Shown: positions 8,956 to 18,496 of the stretch, in pieces
Numbering within the stretch: the stretch's first letter is position 1
Layout of the letters: the number at the start of each line of letters is the position of its first letter
Assembly: GCF_019973375.1 (NCBI RefSeq)
Contig: NZ_BPTV01000001.1
Location: 1,302,001-1,366,000 of the forward strand
Length of the DNA stretch: 64,000 bases
Direction of reading: 5' to 3'
From: Prevotella lacticifex
GTDB lineage: Bacteria > Bacteroidota > Bacteroidia > Bacteroidales > Bacteroidaceae
Notes under the pieces: generated by a model
Databases searched by the model: none
Seen by the model: only the letters and a program-made list of their open reading frames with translations
What the model was told of the DNA's origin: nothing
Position numbers and translations under genes: made by a program

Positions 8956-9414
8956 ATGTACAGTTACGAATATCCGCGGCCTGCTCTGACGGCCGACTGC
9001 ATAGTTTTTGCACACGCCGATGATGGTATCCGGGTATTGCTTGTAGAGCGCGGCAACGAACCATACAAAGGGTGCTGGGCTTTCCCCGGAGGATTTATGA
9101 ATATGGACGAGACCACTGCTGAGGCCGCCCGCCGCGAACTTCGTGAGGAGACTGGGCTCGACGTCGGTGCTATCCGTCAGCTCGGTGCCTACGACCGGGT
9201 CGACCGCGACCCTCGTGGCAGGGTAATCACGGTGGCTTATATGGCCATTGTCGATGATGCCGGTGATGTCTGCGGTGGCGACGATGCCCACGACGCGCGC
9301 TGGTTCCCGCTCGACAGCCTCCCGCCATTAGCTTTCGACCACGACAAAATCCTCGCCGACGCGTGCCGGATGGCTATAAATCCATCGACGGGACAACTGA
9401 AATCTATGGGGTGA
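8956..9414 (+). CDS. Nudix hydrolase, ADP-ribose pyrophosphatase-like
   Basis: The 152-residue protein contains a full Nudix box: GGFMNMDET at about 47-55 followed by RRELREETGL. These supply the metal-binding glutamates for cleavage of nucleoside diphosphate-X substrates. The N-terminal PALTADCIVFAHADDGIRVLLVERG strand is typical of the ADP-ribose/NADH-type branch, but substrate cannot be fixed from sequence. It begins one base after the acetyltransferase stop codon and is probably cotranscribed. An insertion sequence lies 83 bases downstream and may have interrupted its natural terminator. Confidence 0.88.
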   Translation: MYSYEYPRPALTADCIVFAHADDGIRVLLVERGNEPYKGCWAFPGGFMNMDETTAEAARRELREETGLDVGAIRQLGAYDRVDRDPRGRVITVAYMAIVDDAGDVCGGDDAHDARWFPLDSLPPLAFDHDKILADACRMAINPSTGQLKSMG

Positions 9415-9566
9415 GTCGGTTGGTGTGGGCGGCCAATAGCGCGGGAGTGTATAATCAGTCTGACAAGATGATGAAAGAAAGCTATGAATATAATTTGTTA
9501 ACCCAACTTTGACATCGTATTTTGCTTAGTTGTTCTGTATCAGCAATTTAGTGTTTTTAAAAAGTC

Positions 9567-11471
9567 CTACTGTGTTCTACAGATTTTTATTTTTTTAAAT
9601 GGCACTTTACTGATTTTCAACAACTCGTAGATTTCAGCTGCACTATCTGTAGGCACACTGCACAGTCTGGTCTCGACAGCCTCTCCAAGCGCATTTACTG
9701 CTGTGGTAGTAACTGCTTTTTGAGTCTTCATGATCCGCATGATCTCCGACCAGTACGGTGTCGAACGCTCCCGCCCATGCTCATCCTTGCCTTGCTTTCG
9801 CCGGGCAACCTTCATCTGATGGCGCACGGTGTTTACTATCCAGTAAGCCAGCAGCCCTAAGAAAAGGTGTGCGTCTGCCCTATTGTCAGTCTGGTGGTAT
9901 ATGGGCCTGAGGCTGAGGTCGGTTTTGAGCTGCCGGTTGGAGCATTCTATTTCACGTATAAGATTATAGTAGTTCCAGGTCGTTTCCTCATCTAATTTCT
10001 TCACATTGGTTCTGAGGAAGTATGTTCCGTATTCCACCTTGTCCGGGATGTTGACCTCCCATGTCATAGAAGCGACTTTGTCGTGTCCGTCATCCTCAAC
10101 TTTTATATTGTAATATCGGCTTATAGAGGGATATTTTCCTTGCAGGGCACCGATCCTGTTTTGTACCTTGCCGTAGTTTTTTATCCCGTGTTTTGATTGG
10201 GTACTCTTTCTGATTTTTTTCAACCCTTCCTCAAAACGCTCACGGAATTTGCGGTTCATGGATTCTTCCTTCAACGCTTTTGCAGGAGAGTCTATTTTGA
10301 GGTAACAGTCGTCATTCTTGGCCGTTGTTACGCGTTGAAGCGTTATCTCGCGCTTCAAGCAATCGCAAACTGTGACTTTGGGAGCATTCTCGGGGGTGGT
10401 GTATTCGGTAAGAGCTTTGCGGGATACACAAAGATAGTTGTATCCTTTGTCCCTTATAGTCTTGAGGTTATCTTCAGTTGAGATACCTGCGTCAATGACT
10501 ACAAGCACTCCCTCGTTATCGGGACATTTGGCCGGATTCTCAGCAATAAGCTCGTCCACCATGTTGGGAAGTGACTTTGGATCGGCGGTATTGCCTTCCA
10601 GTACCGCACTGTAACGTATGAAGCCGTCAGTATTGATGCATAGCGCGAGGACAAGCAGCTTGCAGTCGCTGCGTTTCTCCTTTGAACGGCCAAAGGCAGC
10701 CTTCTTGCTGCCGGTCTTGCGTCCCTCAAAATAAAAGTTGGTGAGATCGAAGAGCATAATGCGGTTGGTCGGTTTGAAGAGGTCGTCGGTCTTGTGGCAA
10801 AGATACTTCTCAAGCTTATCCTTTATGGAATAAAGGTCATCGGCAACTCGATATATCCTCCTTGGAGTTATTTTGGCCATAGGAAGGTCAAGGAGTTCGC
10901 ACACTGCAGAGTTCTCTTTTATAATGGATATTGACTTTAATTCGGACGGAGTATAGGCCGCCCTCGTAATAAGATGGGCCAAAGTGACCTTCACCTTGTC
11001 CTCAGACCATCCCAAAGAACGGAGAAATGTATCCAGACCAAGTTTACGAATCGTTTGCAGGCATAGCCATTCGCAGCCGACTTCCCTTGCGTCTGTATGC
11101 CTCATAGTGTCAACATCTATCCGTTTCCTGGCCTTGGACTTGCTTCTCTCGTAGGCGTTGCCCACAATATCAAGTTTTTCCTCCTCGACAAGTCTGGCCC
11201 AGTACGCATGCACTCTGTCACGAACCACTTCCGAGTAACCTTGCAGTTTCTCATCCCAAAGTTGGACATCCTTCTGGTGATTGTACAGATACGTCAGTCC
11301 ACGCGCAACATCTCTTATCTGCTCTGGGGATAGGTCATGTATAAACCCGACATTGAGCAATATCAAAGTACATACCCTACCGCTGGCATCGCGATAGGAC
11401 TCCTTCAGACGGTAATACTTCTCGTCTTTACACGTCTGTGGGTTGTAACGTATTTGGGACGTAAAATTCAT
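9567..11471 (-). CDS. IS1634-family transposase
   Basis: With the start at 11471 the protein has 634 residues and begins MNFTSQIRYNPQTCKDEKYY. Visible landmarks of a DDE transposase are MLFDLTNFYFEG (first Asp), VLVVIDAGISTEDNL (second Asp) and YYNLIREIECSNRQLKTDLSLRPIYH, which matches the Y-(2)-R-(3)-E-(6)-K signature holding the catalytic Glu. The frame is open 37 codons further upstream, but a -7 box (TATCTTTG, 11476-11483) lies only 4 bases before this ATG, making it the likely start on a leaderless mRNA. The reading frame looks intact, so the element may be active. Confidence 0.88.
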   Translation of the reverse strand: MNFTSQIRYNPQTCKDEKYYRLKESYRDASGRVCTLILLNVGFIHDLSPEQIRDVARGLTYLYNHQKDVQLWDEKLQGYSEVVRDRVHAYWARLVEEEKLDIVGNAYERSKSKARKRIDVDTMRHTDAREVGCEWLCLQTIRKLGLDTFLRSLGWSEDKVKVTLAHLITRAAYTPSELKSISIIKENSAVCELLDLPMAKITPRRIYRVADDLYSIKDKLEKYLCHKTDDLFKPTNRIMLFDLTNFYFEGRKTGSKKAAFGRSKEKRSDCKLLVLALCINTDGFIRYSAVLEGNTADPKSLPNMVDELIAENPAKCPDNEGVLVVIDAGISTEDNLKTIRDKGYNYLCVSRKALTEYTTPENAPKVTVCDCLKREITLQRVTTAKNDDCYLKIDSPAKALKEESMNRKFRERFEEGLKKIRKSTQSKHGIKNYGKVQNRIGALQGKYPSISRYYNIKVEDDGHDKVASMTWEVNIPDKVEYGTYFLRTNVKKLDEETTWNYYNLIREIECSNRQLKTDLSLRPIYHQTDNRADAHLFLGLLAYWIVNTVRHQMKVARRKQGKDEHGRERSTPYWSEIMRIMKTQKAVTTTAVNALGEAVETRLCSVPTDSAAEIYELLKISKVPFKKIKICRTQ

Positions 11472-11475
11472 GCCG

Positions 11476-11483
11476 CAAAGATA
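11476..11483 (-). promoter_or_regulatory. Transposase -7 box
   Basis: Minus-strand TATCTTTG ends 4 bases before the chosen ATG at 11471, implying a leaderless or near-leaderless transcript. Confidence 0.55.
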
Positions 11484-11651
11484 AGCAATCCCTACGACAT
11501 TGCTGTGTTCTACATTGCGATTTTGAGCAGTTTGACCACGCAAACCCCTATAAACACTGGAAAAAATTCTGAAAAAAAACATTAGAGCGTCAAACTTGGG
11601 TTAATATTATTCATAGTGGACGATGAAAGAATTCGTCCTTGTAACTGGTTG

Positions 11652-11792
11652 TTTATCAATCGATTACAAAACGGCCTGTTTTGCATTGCGAAACGGGCCG
11701 TTTTAGGATGCGAAACGGTCCATTTCGCAAGCTGAAATGGGCCGTTTTAGATGCTAAAATGATATGTATTGGATTGCTGTAAAGATATTTCG
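11652..11792 (+). repeat. Palindrome-array repeat, copy 1
   Basis: The element is about 140 bp. Its core is a run of 14-bp near-palindromes (AAACGGGCCGTTTT type) separated by 8-bp spacers, giving a 22-bp period. A conserved left flank (TATCAATCGATTAC) and right flank (GTATTGGATTGCTGTAAAGATATTTC) are shared with copies at 26194, 37138 and 63435. It lies between the 3' ends of the Nudix gene (plus strand) and yfhO (minus strand), on the yfhO side of the IS. Most of the 301 bases between the IS and yfhO are this repeat. Confidence 0.85.
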
Positions 11793-11838
11793 CTATTACA
11801 GAAGTCCGCGTTTGCTGTGATGGAGTGGGGGAGAACCA

Positions 11839-11864
11839 CCGCCATTAAGTATTGATAATGGCGG
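11839..11864. other. Hairpin downstream of the YfhO gene
   Basis: CCGCCATTA pairs perfectly with TAATGGCGG around an 8-base loop, 42 bases after the yfhO stop codon. No U-run follows on the minus strand, so it is a possible transcript-end structure rather than a textbook terminator. Confidence 0.45.
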
Positions 11865-11905
11865 CAGCGGCCTCACTCTTTTGTTCTTCTTCCGTTACTG
11901 ATGGC

Positions 11906-14428
11906 TTATGCCTCGGCAACAGCCTTCTTCTTTCTCTCCTTAAACTCGATGAAGAGTATCACTAAGATGGCTATCAGTAGCAGTGCTGAAGCGATGTAGG
12001 AGATGGTTTCGGTGGTCGTGATCGACTTTGGATGGAAGTCGAGGACAATCTTGTGGTTGCCCGGCTTGACGTTGATGGCTCGCAGAACATAGTTCACACG
12101 GCCAATCTCGGCGGGCTGTCCGTCGACGGTGGCTGTCCACTCGGGGTAGTAAATCTCGGAGAAGACGATGACACCTCCATTCTTCGAGCTGCAATCATAC
12201 TTCAGATTGTCGGGCGAATACGCTGTGAGCGTCACCTTGGCTGTGGAGTCGTTGACGGCACTCTGGCCCAGGGCAGCCTCAAACTTCTTGTCGGCAACGG
12301 CCTCGTGGTGGAGGTCTATCTTTCCGATGCCGTCGATTTCGGCGTTGGCGTTGTCGACATAATCGACCTTATTGACAAACCAAGCGCTACCCATGGCACT
12401 CTTGTTCTCGATGGCTATGGGCTGCTGGTTCTGCGGTCCTACGATGAGGTACTTGGTGTTGAGCATGTTCAGTGCCGGCATGGCATTGCTCTTGTCGGTC
12501 ACCTGCATCATGTTGTCGGCACGCTGGCTGAGGTTCTCGGGCGAGAGCACCTTGTTCATGTTCTGCATCTCGGGCATGATGTAGTGGTCGATGAGCTCCT
12601 GATAGCGGCGCAGCTTAGCCGGATGGTAGCCACCGATGCTGTTATGATAGTACGAAGTGTTGTTCTCGTTGAACGTATTCGTGGTCATGTTCAGCACGCG
12701 GTAGTCGAGGCTCTTGTCCTTGAGAATCTCGTCGTCGGCCGGAGTCTTGGCTATCGGCTGGTCGACCTGATCCTTAGGCTCGAACATTCCGTCGTTGAGA
12801 TAGCGTTTGTCGACCTGCCACATGTCGAAGAGACAGAGGGCTATAACCGTTCCTACAAACACCTTGGCGTCGATTTTCTTAGTCCTGTAGAGTAGAGTGA
12901 GGACTACACCGATGAGAATAATGATGATGGTCCTGATGCAGTCGGCACGGAAGATGTCCTCACGAAGGCCGATAAGGTTCGACTTTATAGGAGCCAGCTG
13001 GTCGGCGGGGATAGCTGCGAGAGCCTGGTTCTCGGCCGACGAGATGAAGTCGAAGAACACACCCGGCATGAGCCAGAATATCAATGCGATACCGGCGGTG
13101 CAGCCGAGACTTATCCAGAAGAACTTCATGTGGGTCTTGAGATAGTCGGGTTCGTCGACAATCTTCTTCAGTGTCATCATCGCGAGGAGCGGAATGGTGA
13201 ACTCGGCGATGACGAGGATACTGGCCACGGTACGGAACTTGGCGTACATGGGCATGTAGTCGATGAAAAAATTGGTCAGTCCCATGAGGTTCTTACCCCA
13301 CGAGAGGAGTATCGACAGGATGGTGGCTGCCAACAGAGCCCACTTCATCGGTCCCTTGACGATAAACAGTCCCAAGATGAACAGGAACAGTACGAATGCT
13401 CCTACGTAGACGGGACCGCTCGTTCCCGGCTGCTCGCCCCAGTACTGGCCTATCTGCTGATAGAGCTGCTCATACTGAGGATCGCCTTTCTCCTGTACAA
13501 TCTTGTTGTTGATCATCGGCTCGGAGGCACCGCCCTTGGCGTTAGGAATGAGCAGAGTCCATGTCTCGCCGATGCCATAGCTCCATTGGGTGATGTAGTC
13601 GCGGTCGAGGCCGGAGCTTGTCTGATTCGAGGGGTCGGTCTTGCTGGCCAGCTCACTCTTTCCGCGCATCGACTCTTTCTGGTACTGCCATGTGTGGTAG
13701 AGGTTCGTACTGTTGATGGCTATTCCCAATGCGGCGGCTATGAGGCAAACCACAGTGGCCTTGGCAAATTGCGGGAGGGTCTTGTTCTTTATGGCTACAG
13801 CTAAGAAAGCGAGGACCATAAAGAAGATTACGAACAGATAGTAGTAGGTCATCTGCACGTGGTTGGCGTTGATTTCGAAGGCGGCAAAGATTGTCGTCAC
13901 AATCAGTCCCCACAGATACTTACCCTTGTAGGCCAGCACTATACCCGCAATCATCGGCGGGAGATAGGCCAGAGCCATCACTTTCCAGAAGTGACCGGCT
14001 GCGATGATTATTAAGAAATAGGACGAGAAAGCCCATATCACGGAGCCTAACGCTGCCAACATCTGACGGAAGTCGAAGGCGCGAAGGAGAATGTAGAATC
14101 CGATGAGGTAGGCGAAGAGATACCAGACGTACTGCGGCAGCCACAGATGATAGGCCTGCACAAACTGGTTGAGGATGTTCGTGCTCTTGTACGACGACCG
14201 CATCTGATACGTCGGCATACCGCTGAATGCGGTGTTTGTCCAGTGCGACACGTCGCCGGTCTTGGCATAGTGGTCGTCGACATCCTTGTTGAGGCCGGCG
14301 CCGGCGGTGTTGTCACCCTGGTAGAGAACTTCTCCGCGCGTCATGGGCACGAAGAAATAGGCCACTGAGATTAAAATAAAAAAGATAACTGCCGCAATGT
14401 CGGGCAGACATTTCTTCAATGTATTCAT
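11906..14428 (-). CDS. YfhO-family multi-pass membrane protein
   Basis: This 840-residue protein has about 12-14 hydrophobic segments, a soluble stretch around residues 560-790, and a final membrane helix before a basic tail (EFKERKKKAVAEA). The N-terminal segment with YQGDNTAGAGLNKD, the GMPTYQM region and repeated aromatic-rich helices match the YfhO family. Members resemble GT-C glycosyltransferases and are implicated in modifying cell-surface glycopolymers. The substrate here is unknown. It is transcribed alone, divergently from mtnN, with a -7 box at 14465-14472. The soluble C-terminal segment is probably extracytoplasmic. Confidence 0.85.
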   Translation of the reverse strand: MNTLKKCLPDIAAVIFFILISVAYFFVPMTRGEVLYQGDNTAGAGLNKDVDDHYAKTGDVSHWTNTAFSGMPTYQMRSSYKSTNILNQFVQAYHLWLPQYVWYLFAYLIGFYILLRAFDFRQMLAALGSVIWAFSSYFLIIIAAGHFWKVMALAYLPPMIAGIVLAYKGKYLWGLIVTTIFAAFEINANHVQMTYYYLFVIFFMVLAFLAVAIKNKTLPQFAKATVVCLIAAALGIAINSTNLYHTWQYQKESMRGKSELASKTDPSNQTSSGLDRDYITQWSYGIGETWTLLIPNAKGGASEPMINNKIVQEKGDPQYEQLYQQIGQYWGEQPGTSGPVYVGAFVLFLFILGLFIVKGPMKWALLAATILSILLSWGKNLMGLTNFFIDYMPMYAKFRTVASILVIAEFTIPLLAMMTLKKIVDEPDYLKTHMKFFWISLGCTAGIALIFWLMPGVFFDFISSAENQALAAIPADQLAPIKSNLIGLREDIFRADCIRTIIIILIGVVLTLLYRTKKIDAKVFVGTVIALCLFDMWQVDKRYLNDGMFEPKDQVDQPIAKTPADDEILKDKSLDYRVLNMTTNTFNENNTSYYHNSIGGYHPAKLRRYQELIDHYIMPEMQNMNKVLSPENLSQRADNMMQVTDKSNAMPALNMLNTKYLIVGPQNQQPIAIENKSAMGSAWFVNKVDYVDNANAEIDGIGKIDLHHEAVADKKFEAALGQSAVNDSTAKVTLTAYSPDNLKYDCSSKNGGVIVFSEIYYPEWTATVDGQPAEIGRVNYVLRAINVKPGNHKIVLDFHPKSITTTETISYIASALLLIAILVILFIEFKERKKKAVAEA

Positions 14429-14464
14429 TAGTTTGTTTATCTATAGTTTCTCTATAATTGCTTG

Positions 14465-14472
14465 CAAAAGTA
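14465..14472 (-). promoter_or_regulatory. -7 box of the YfhO gene
   Basis: Minus-strand TACTTTTG matches TAnnTTTG, 36 bases before the start codon. Confidence 0.65.
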
Positions 14473-14514
14473 ATAAAAAGTATTGAGAAAAGTATTCTTT
14501 ACGCCATTTTTTAC

Positions 14515-14522
14515 TATCTTTG
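14515..14522 (+). promoter_or_regulatory. -7 box of mtnN-luxS
   Basis: TATCTTTG, 23 bases before the mtnN ATG at 14546; divergent from the YfhO promoter. Confidence 0.7.
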
Positions 14523-14545
14523 CGAACGAAAAAAAGTACGGAGTA

Positions 14546-15211
14546 ATGAAAATAGGAATTATAGTGGCAATGGACAAGGAATTTGCGCAGCTCGAACGGC
14601 TGTTCCGCGGACGCGAAGACATTGTCCTCCAGAAGTGTGGCATAGGAAAAGTGAACTCGGCTGTCGGTGCCGTGGAGATGATTCGTGACTCGCGTCCCGA
14701 CCTCATCATTTCGAGCGGATGTGCCGGTGGCGCCGACACCAGTCTGAATGTGATGGATGTCGTCGTTGCAAGCGAGTGCACATATCATGATGCTTATTGT
14801 GGTGACAACTGCGAGTATGGGCAGATCATGGGTATGCCGGCGCGGTATAAGGCACCCGAGGAACTCGTCGCTAAGGCTTGCGCTATCAGCGATTTAGGCG
14901 CGACGACGGCCGACGACGGTACGAAACATAGGATAGTGAGCGGTCTGACGGTCTCGGGAGAGTGGTTCGTCGACAGCAAGGATAAGATGCGTTCAATTCT
15001 CGAGAAGTTTCCTGATGCAAAGGCCGTCGATATGGAGAGCTGTTCGATAGCTCAGACTTGCTATAAGTATAATGTGCCGTTCGTCTCGTTCCGTGTTATC
15101 AGCGATGTGCCGCTGAAGGACACAAAGGCCAGTCAGTATTTCGATTTCTGGGACCGTATTGCCAACGACAGCTTTGAGGTAACACAGCGGCTCGTCGACG
15201 CAATACTCTGA
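14546..15211 (+). CDS. mtnN: 5'-methylthioadenosine/S-adenosylhomocysteine nucleosidase
   Basis: The 221-residue protein starts [13 protein letters not shown]. It contains the nucleoside phosphorylase-fold motifs of MTA/SAH nucleosidase: [10 protein letters not shown] for the ribose/purine pocket and [11 protein letters not shown] with the Met-Glu pair that grips the ribose. [12 protein letters not shown] carries the catalytic Asp. It hydrolyses S-adenosylhomocysteine to adenine and S-ribosylhomocysteine, the substrate of LuxS, which is the next gene 47 bases downstream. The upstream open frame is ignored because the promoter lies inside it. Confidence 0.93.
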   Translation: MKIGIIVAMDKEFAQLERLFRGREDIVLQKCGIGKVNSAVGAVEMIRDSRPDLIISSGCAGGADTSLNVMDVVVASECTYHDAYCGDNCEYGQIMGMPARYKAPEELVAKACAISDLGATTADDGTKHRIVSGLTVSGEWFVDSKDKMRSILEKFPDAKAVDMESCSIAQTCYKYNVPFVSFRVISDVPLKDTKASQYFDFWDRIANDSFEVTQRLVDAIL

Positions 15212-15258
15212 TTATCATTGACATAGTATCTTACAGACAATATCTTTACATTGAAGAA

Positions 15259-15738
15259 ATGAAGAAAATACCATCATTTACAATTAATCACACGAAGTTG
15301 CTACGTGGCATTTATGTCAGCCGTAAGGATGAAGTCGGGGGTGAGGTAGTTACGACTTTCGACATCCGTATGAAAGAACCGAACCGTGAGCCTGTGCTCC
15401 ATCCGGGAGCCCTGCACACGATAGAGCACTTAGCCGCCACTTATCTTAGGAACGACGATGAGTGGAAGGACCGCATCTTGTATTGGGGACCAATGGGTTG
15501 TTTGACAGGTAATTACCTGCTGCTCAGAGGAGATTATGATTCGGCCGACATCGTTGAACTGATGAAGAGAACCTTCCGGTTCATCGCTGATTTCGAGGGC
15601 GACATTCCAGGTGCTGCGCCAGCCGACTGCGGCAATTATCTACTCCACGATCTGCCGATGGCTAAGTGGGAGGCAAAGAAATTCCTCACCGAGGTGCTGG
15701 AGAACATCACTGAGAAGAACTTGAACTATCCGGCTTGA
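15259..15738 (+). CDS. luxS: S-ribosylhomocysteine lyase LuxS
   Basis: The 159-residue protein has the full LuxS metal site: His53 and His57 in ALHTIEH, and Cys124 in PADCGNY. The catalytic Cys81 is in [10 protein letters not shown]. It splits S-ribosylhomocysteine into homocysteine and DPD, the precursor of autoinducer-2. With mtnN just upstream, the pair forms the two-step SAH detoxification route of the activated methyl cycle. Its length matches the family. Whether the cell uses AI-2 as a signal cannot be told from the sequence. Confidence 0.96.
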   Translation: MKKIPSFTINHTKLLRGIYVSRKDEVGGEVVTTFDIRMKEPNREPVLHPGALHTIEHLAATYLRNDDEWKDRILYWGPMGCLTGNYLLLRGDYDSADIVELMKRTFRFIADFEGDIPGAAPADCGNYLLHDLPMAKWEAKKFLTEVLENITEKNLNYPA

Positions 15739-16009
15739 TGATTGTCCCGACAGCGGCTGCTGCGTCTTTAGTCGACCGTACTTTCGTCCGTTATAGCTTA
15801 TGTGTCAGTCGATTATACGTGGTTTGCTGCTGTAGAGCTATAAGTAAAATAATGTGGGCATGTTAGCTCCTGAGTTCGTCAATGCATCACCCAAAATTAT
15901 AGTGCATGTCTGATGCGATTGATATTCATAAGTAGGAGGGCGGGGATACGGACTCTTTTCTGACAAAAACCAAATAAAACCACTTGCGTTTGCAAGGGCT
16001 GTGCCCATT

Positions 16010-16073
16010 GTTTCTTCTTCGTCGCCGACTTGCTCCGAAGCAAGCTTCGGCAAGCCGGCGACGAAGAAGAAAC
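16010..16073. repeat. Long hairpin in the luxS-typA gap
   Basis: The 23-base arms at 16010-16032 and 16051-16073 pair over 22 bases. The interior adds CCGAAG/CTTCGG around a CAAG loop, giving nearly 30 paired bases. This is far longer than a usual terminator and no U-run follows. Confidence 0.8.
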
Positions 16074-16167
16074 AGCTTTCGTACCTCAGGCTTGCAACCA
16101 CAAGGAAAAACCGGCAAAACCGCTGATGCCGCAAAATGCATCGTGATAGTCTGTTTTCAAGGTTTTT

Positions 16168-16256
16168 CTTTGTGTCAGCGTCAAGATCCGACGTAGGAGG
16201 ATCTGCCATTAGGGGTCTGAGGGCAAAGGGACAAAGCCCTTGGCACTGACACAAAG
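16168..16256. repeat. Three-stem inverted structure
   Basis: CTTTGTGTCAG (16168-16178) pairs perfectly with CTGACACAAAG (16246-16256). Between them lie a GATCC/GGATC stem and an AAGGG...CCCTT stem. The shape suggests a folded RNA or a remnant of a repeat family. Confidence 0.55.
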
Positions 16257-16567
16257 GGTTTTATTGGTTTTGGTTGCAAGTTATAAATCGCAAGTTTTTT
16301 GGTTTTAGGCTCAAGTTATGATTGTTTATTAAAACGTTGATTATTCGTAGAATGAAATCTTCGTTTATGGAGGGCTTGAAACTGCCATTGTTTCAGCCAA
16401 AATCATCATAGATAAATCATAATATGCTGATGATCAGAATATAAATTTGATTTCTATTAAAAGGTGATAAAGTCAGGAAATAATGTGGTCATGTTGACAG
16501 TGTAGAGGTATCGTAACGATCCGGCCATCAGCTGTCAACCCCGCCCTTTACATTATTATATATACGG

Positions 16568-16616
16568 AAAAATCCCATCAGACTTCCCAAATCGTGGTTC
16601 GTCTGGTGGGATTTTT
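16568..16616. terminator. Bidirectional terminator after typA
   Basis: AAAAATCCCATCAGAC pairs with GTCTGGTGGGATTTTT (one wobble) around a 17-base loop, with T-runs on either strand. It lies 36 bases after the typA stop codon and also faces readthrough from the luxS side. Confidence 0.85.
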
Positions 16617-16652
16617 AATATCTATTCTTCTCTGCAAGAAGCAGCGAACGGA

Positions 16653-18455
16653 TTATTCCTTGTTGGCTCTCTTTCGCTCGAGATGGTCGAGGATAATCTT
16701 GCGCATGCGGATGCTCTTCGGTGTAACCTCTACATACTCATCGGCTTTGATGTACTCCATGCACTCCTCAAGGCTCATCTGAACCTTCGGGGCCACCTTA
16801 GCCTTCTCGTCGGAACCTGAGGCACGGACGTTGGTGAGCTGCTTGGCCTTAGTAACGTTGATGACGAGGTCGTTGTCGTGAACGTGCTCACCAACAACTT
16901 CACCGCCATAGACTTCCTCTCCCGGATCGATGAAGAACTTTCCTCTGTCCTGAAGCTTATCGAGAGCATAAGCATAAGCGGTACCGTTCTCCAATGCTAT
17001 CATTGAACCATTGACGCGGCGGGTGATGTCGCCCTTCCACGGCTGGTACTCCTTGAAGCGGTGAGCCATAATAGCCTCACCCTGAGATGCTGTCAGTACA
17101 TTGGTGCGCAGACCGATAATACCACGCGACGGGATGTCGAAAGTGATGTTCACGCGGTCGCCCTCGTTGTCCATAGCTGTCATCTCACCCTTGCGGCGGG
17201 TAACCATATCGATCATCTTGCTTGAGAACTCCTCAGGAACATTAATTGTCAGCTCCTCGATAGGCTCGCACTTCTGACCGTCAATCTCCTTGATAATTAC
17301 CTGTGGCTGACCAACCTGCAGCTCGTAACCCTCACGGCGCATGGTCTCGATGAGCACTGACAGATGGAGAACGCCACGGCCACTGACAATCCATTTATCC
17401 ATAGAGCCCTCAACCGGCTTTACGCGCAGGGCGAGGTTCTTTTCCAATTCTTTCTGCAGACGCTCCGAGATGTGGCGTGATGTGCAGAACTTACCCTCAC
17501 GGCCGAAGAACGGTGAGTCGTTGATAGTGAACAACATACTCATTGTCGGCTCGTCGACGGCGATAGGAGGAAGAGCCTCCGGATTCTCGAAGTCGGCGAT
17601 GGTGTCACCGATCTCGAAGTTCTCAAGACCGATGACGGCACAGATGTCGCCGCTGCTGACCTCCGGAACTCTCACGTGGGTAATGCCCTGGAAAGTGTGA
17701 AGCTCCTTAATCTTTGTCTTCTCCATGGTGCCGTCGCGGTGGCAGATGGTAATGTTCATTGCGTCCTTGAGGGTTCCGCGGTGTACGCGTCCAACTGCAA
17801 TACGACCGGTATAGCTCGAGTAGTCGAGCGATGTGATGAGCATCTGGGGTGTGCCCTCAATCATCTTCGGCGCCGGAATCTCACTTAATATCAGATCGAG
17901 AAGATAGTCGATATTGTCGGTAGGATGCTGCCAGTCGGGGCCCATCCATCCTTGTTTTGCTGAGCCATAGACGACTTTGAAGTCGAGCTGCTCCTCGGTG
18001 GCATCGAGATCGCACATCAGGTCGAATACCATCTCGTAGACTTCCTCAGGGCGACAGTTTGGTTTGTCAACCTTGTTTACAACGACTATAGGCTTCAGAC
18101 CAAGCTGTAAAGCTTTCTGAAGCACGAAACGTGTCTGAGGCATCGGACCCTCGAAAGCATCCACGAGGAGAAGACAGCCGTCGGCCATGTTAAGCACGCG
18201 CTCTACCTCTCCACCGAAGTCCGAGTGTCCAGGGGTGTCCAGAATATTTATTTTCGTCCCCTTCCAGTTGATGGCAACGTTTTTCGAGAGAATGGTTATT
18301 CCTCGCTCGCGCTCCAAGTCGTTGGAGTCGAGAACCTCGCCGCTTTCATCCTTTCCGTCACGGAAAGAGTTGCTGGCCATCATCATCTTGTCGACCAGTG
18401 TTGTTTTTCCGTGGTCGACGTGAGCAATAACTGCTACGTTACGAATATTTTGCAT
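16653..18455 (-). CDS. typA: Translational GTPase TypA/BipA
   Basis: The 600-residue protein matches BipA in length and layout. The G domain has AHVDHGKTTL (G1, about 11-20), RGITILSKN (G2), DTPGHSDFGGEVERVL (G3) and NKVDKP (G4). EF-G-like domains follow, then the C-terminal domain specific to BipA (for example RGIIGLRTNVLTASQGEAIM). It acts on the ribosome and supports 50S assembly and growth under stress. It is transcribed alone from a -7 box at 18497-18504. Confidence 0.96.
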   Translation of the reverse strand: MQNIRNVAVIAHVDHGKTTLVDKMMMASNSFRDGKDESGEVLDSNDLERERGITILSKNVAINWKGTKINILDTPGHSDFGGEVERVLNMADGCLLLVDAFEGPMPQTRFVLQKALQLGLKPIVVVNKVDKPNCRPEEVYEMVFDLMCDLDATEEQLDFKVVYGSAKQGWMGPDWQHPTDNIDYLLDLILSEIPAPKMIEGTPQMLITSLDYSSYTGRIAVGRVHRGTLKDAMNITICHRDGTMEKTKIKELHTFQGITHVRVPEVSSGDICAVIGLENFEIGDTIADFENPEALPPIAVDEPTMSMLFTINDSPFFGREGKFCTSRHISERLQKELEKNLALRVKPVEGSMDKWIVSGRGVLHLSVLIETMRREGYELQVGQPQVIIKEIDGQKCEPIEELTINVPEEFSSKMIDMVTRRKGEMTAMDNEGDRVNITFDIPSRGIIGLRTNVLTASQGEAIMAHRFKEYQPWKGDITRRVNGSMIALENGTAYAYALDKLQDRGKFFIDPGEEVYGGEVVGEHVHDNDLVINVTKAKQLTNVRASGSDEKAKVAPKVQMSLEECMEYIKADEYVEVTPKSIRMRKIILDHLERKRANKE

Positions 18456-18496
18456 CTTTATACCTTAAAAAATAGCTGTCGAGAAAATTTTCGGTG

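Larger units (their letters stand above)
9498..11604 (-). mobile_element. IS1634-type insertion sequence (IS4 superfamily)
   Basis: The element is about 2.1 kb. Its ends are 16-bp inverted repeats with one mismatch: TTAACCCAACTTTGAC at 9498-9513 and the complement of TTAACCCAAGTTTGAC at 11589-11604. It carries one long transposase gene on the minus strand. The flanks just outside the ends are themselves an imperfect palindrome (CTATGAATATAAT on the left, ATTATTCATAG on the right). Either the ends are longer than 16 bp or the element entered the loop of a hairpin, perhaps the Nudix terminator. No clear direct target duplication is visible. Confidence 0.85.
15739..16567. other. Structured intergenic region between luxS and typA
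   Basis: About 830 bases without a convincing gene. It holds a 64-base near-perfect hairpin (16010-16073) and a second inverted pair around two smaller stems (16168-16256). Short frames are open on both strands through the hairpin, but they mirror each other and show no recognisable domain. The remainder (16257-16567) is AT-rich with nothing recognised. The region separates two convergent genes. Confidence 0.5.

Noticed and set aside
11652..11792. The 22-bp periodic units looked at first like a CRISPR array
   Set aside because: Spacers are only 8 bp and similar to each other, the repeats are palindromes that vary, and no cas gene is nearby.
15838..16254. Open frame of 138 codons on the minus strand between luxS and typA
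   Set aside because: It runs through a long palindrome, a mirrored frame exists on the other strand, and no domain, promoter or normal amino-acid pattern supports it.
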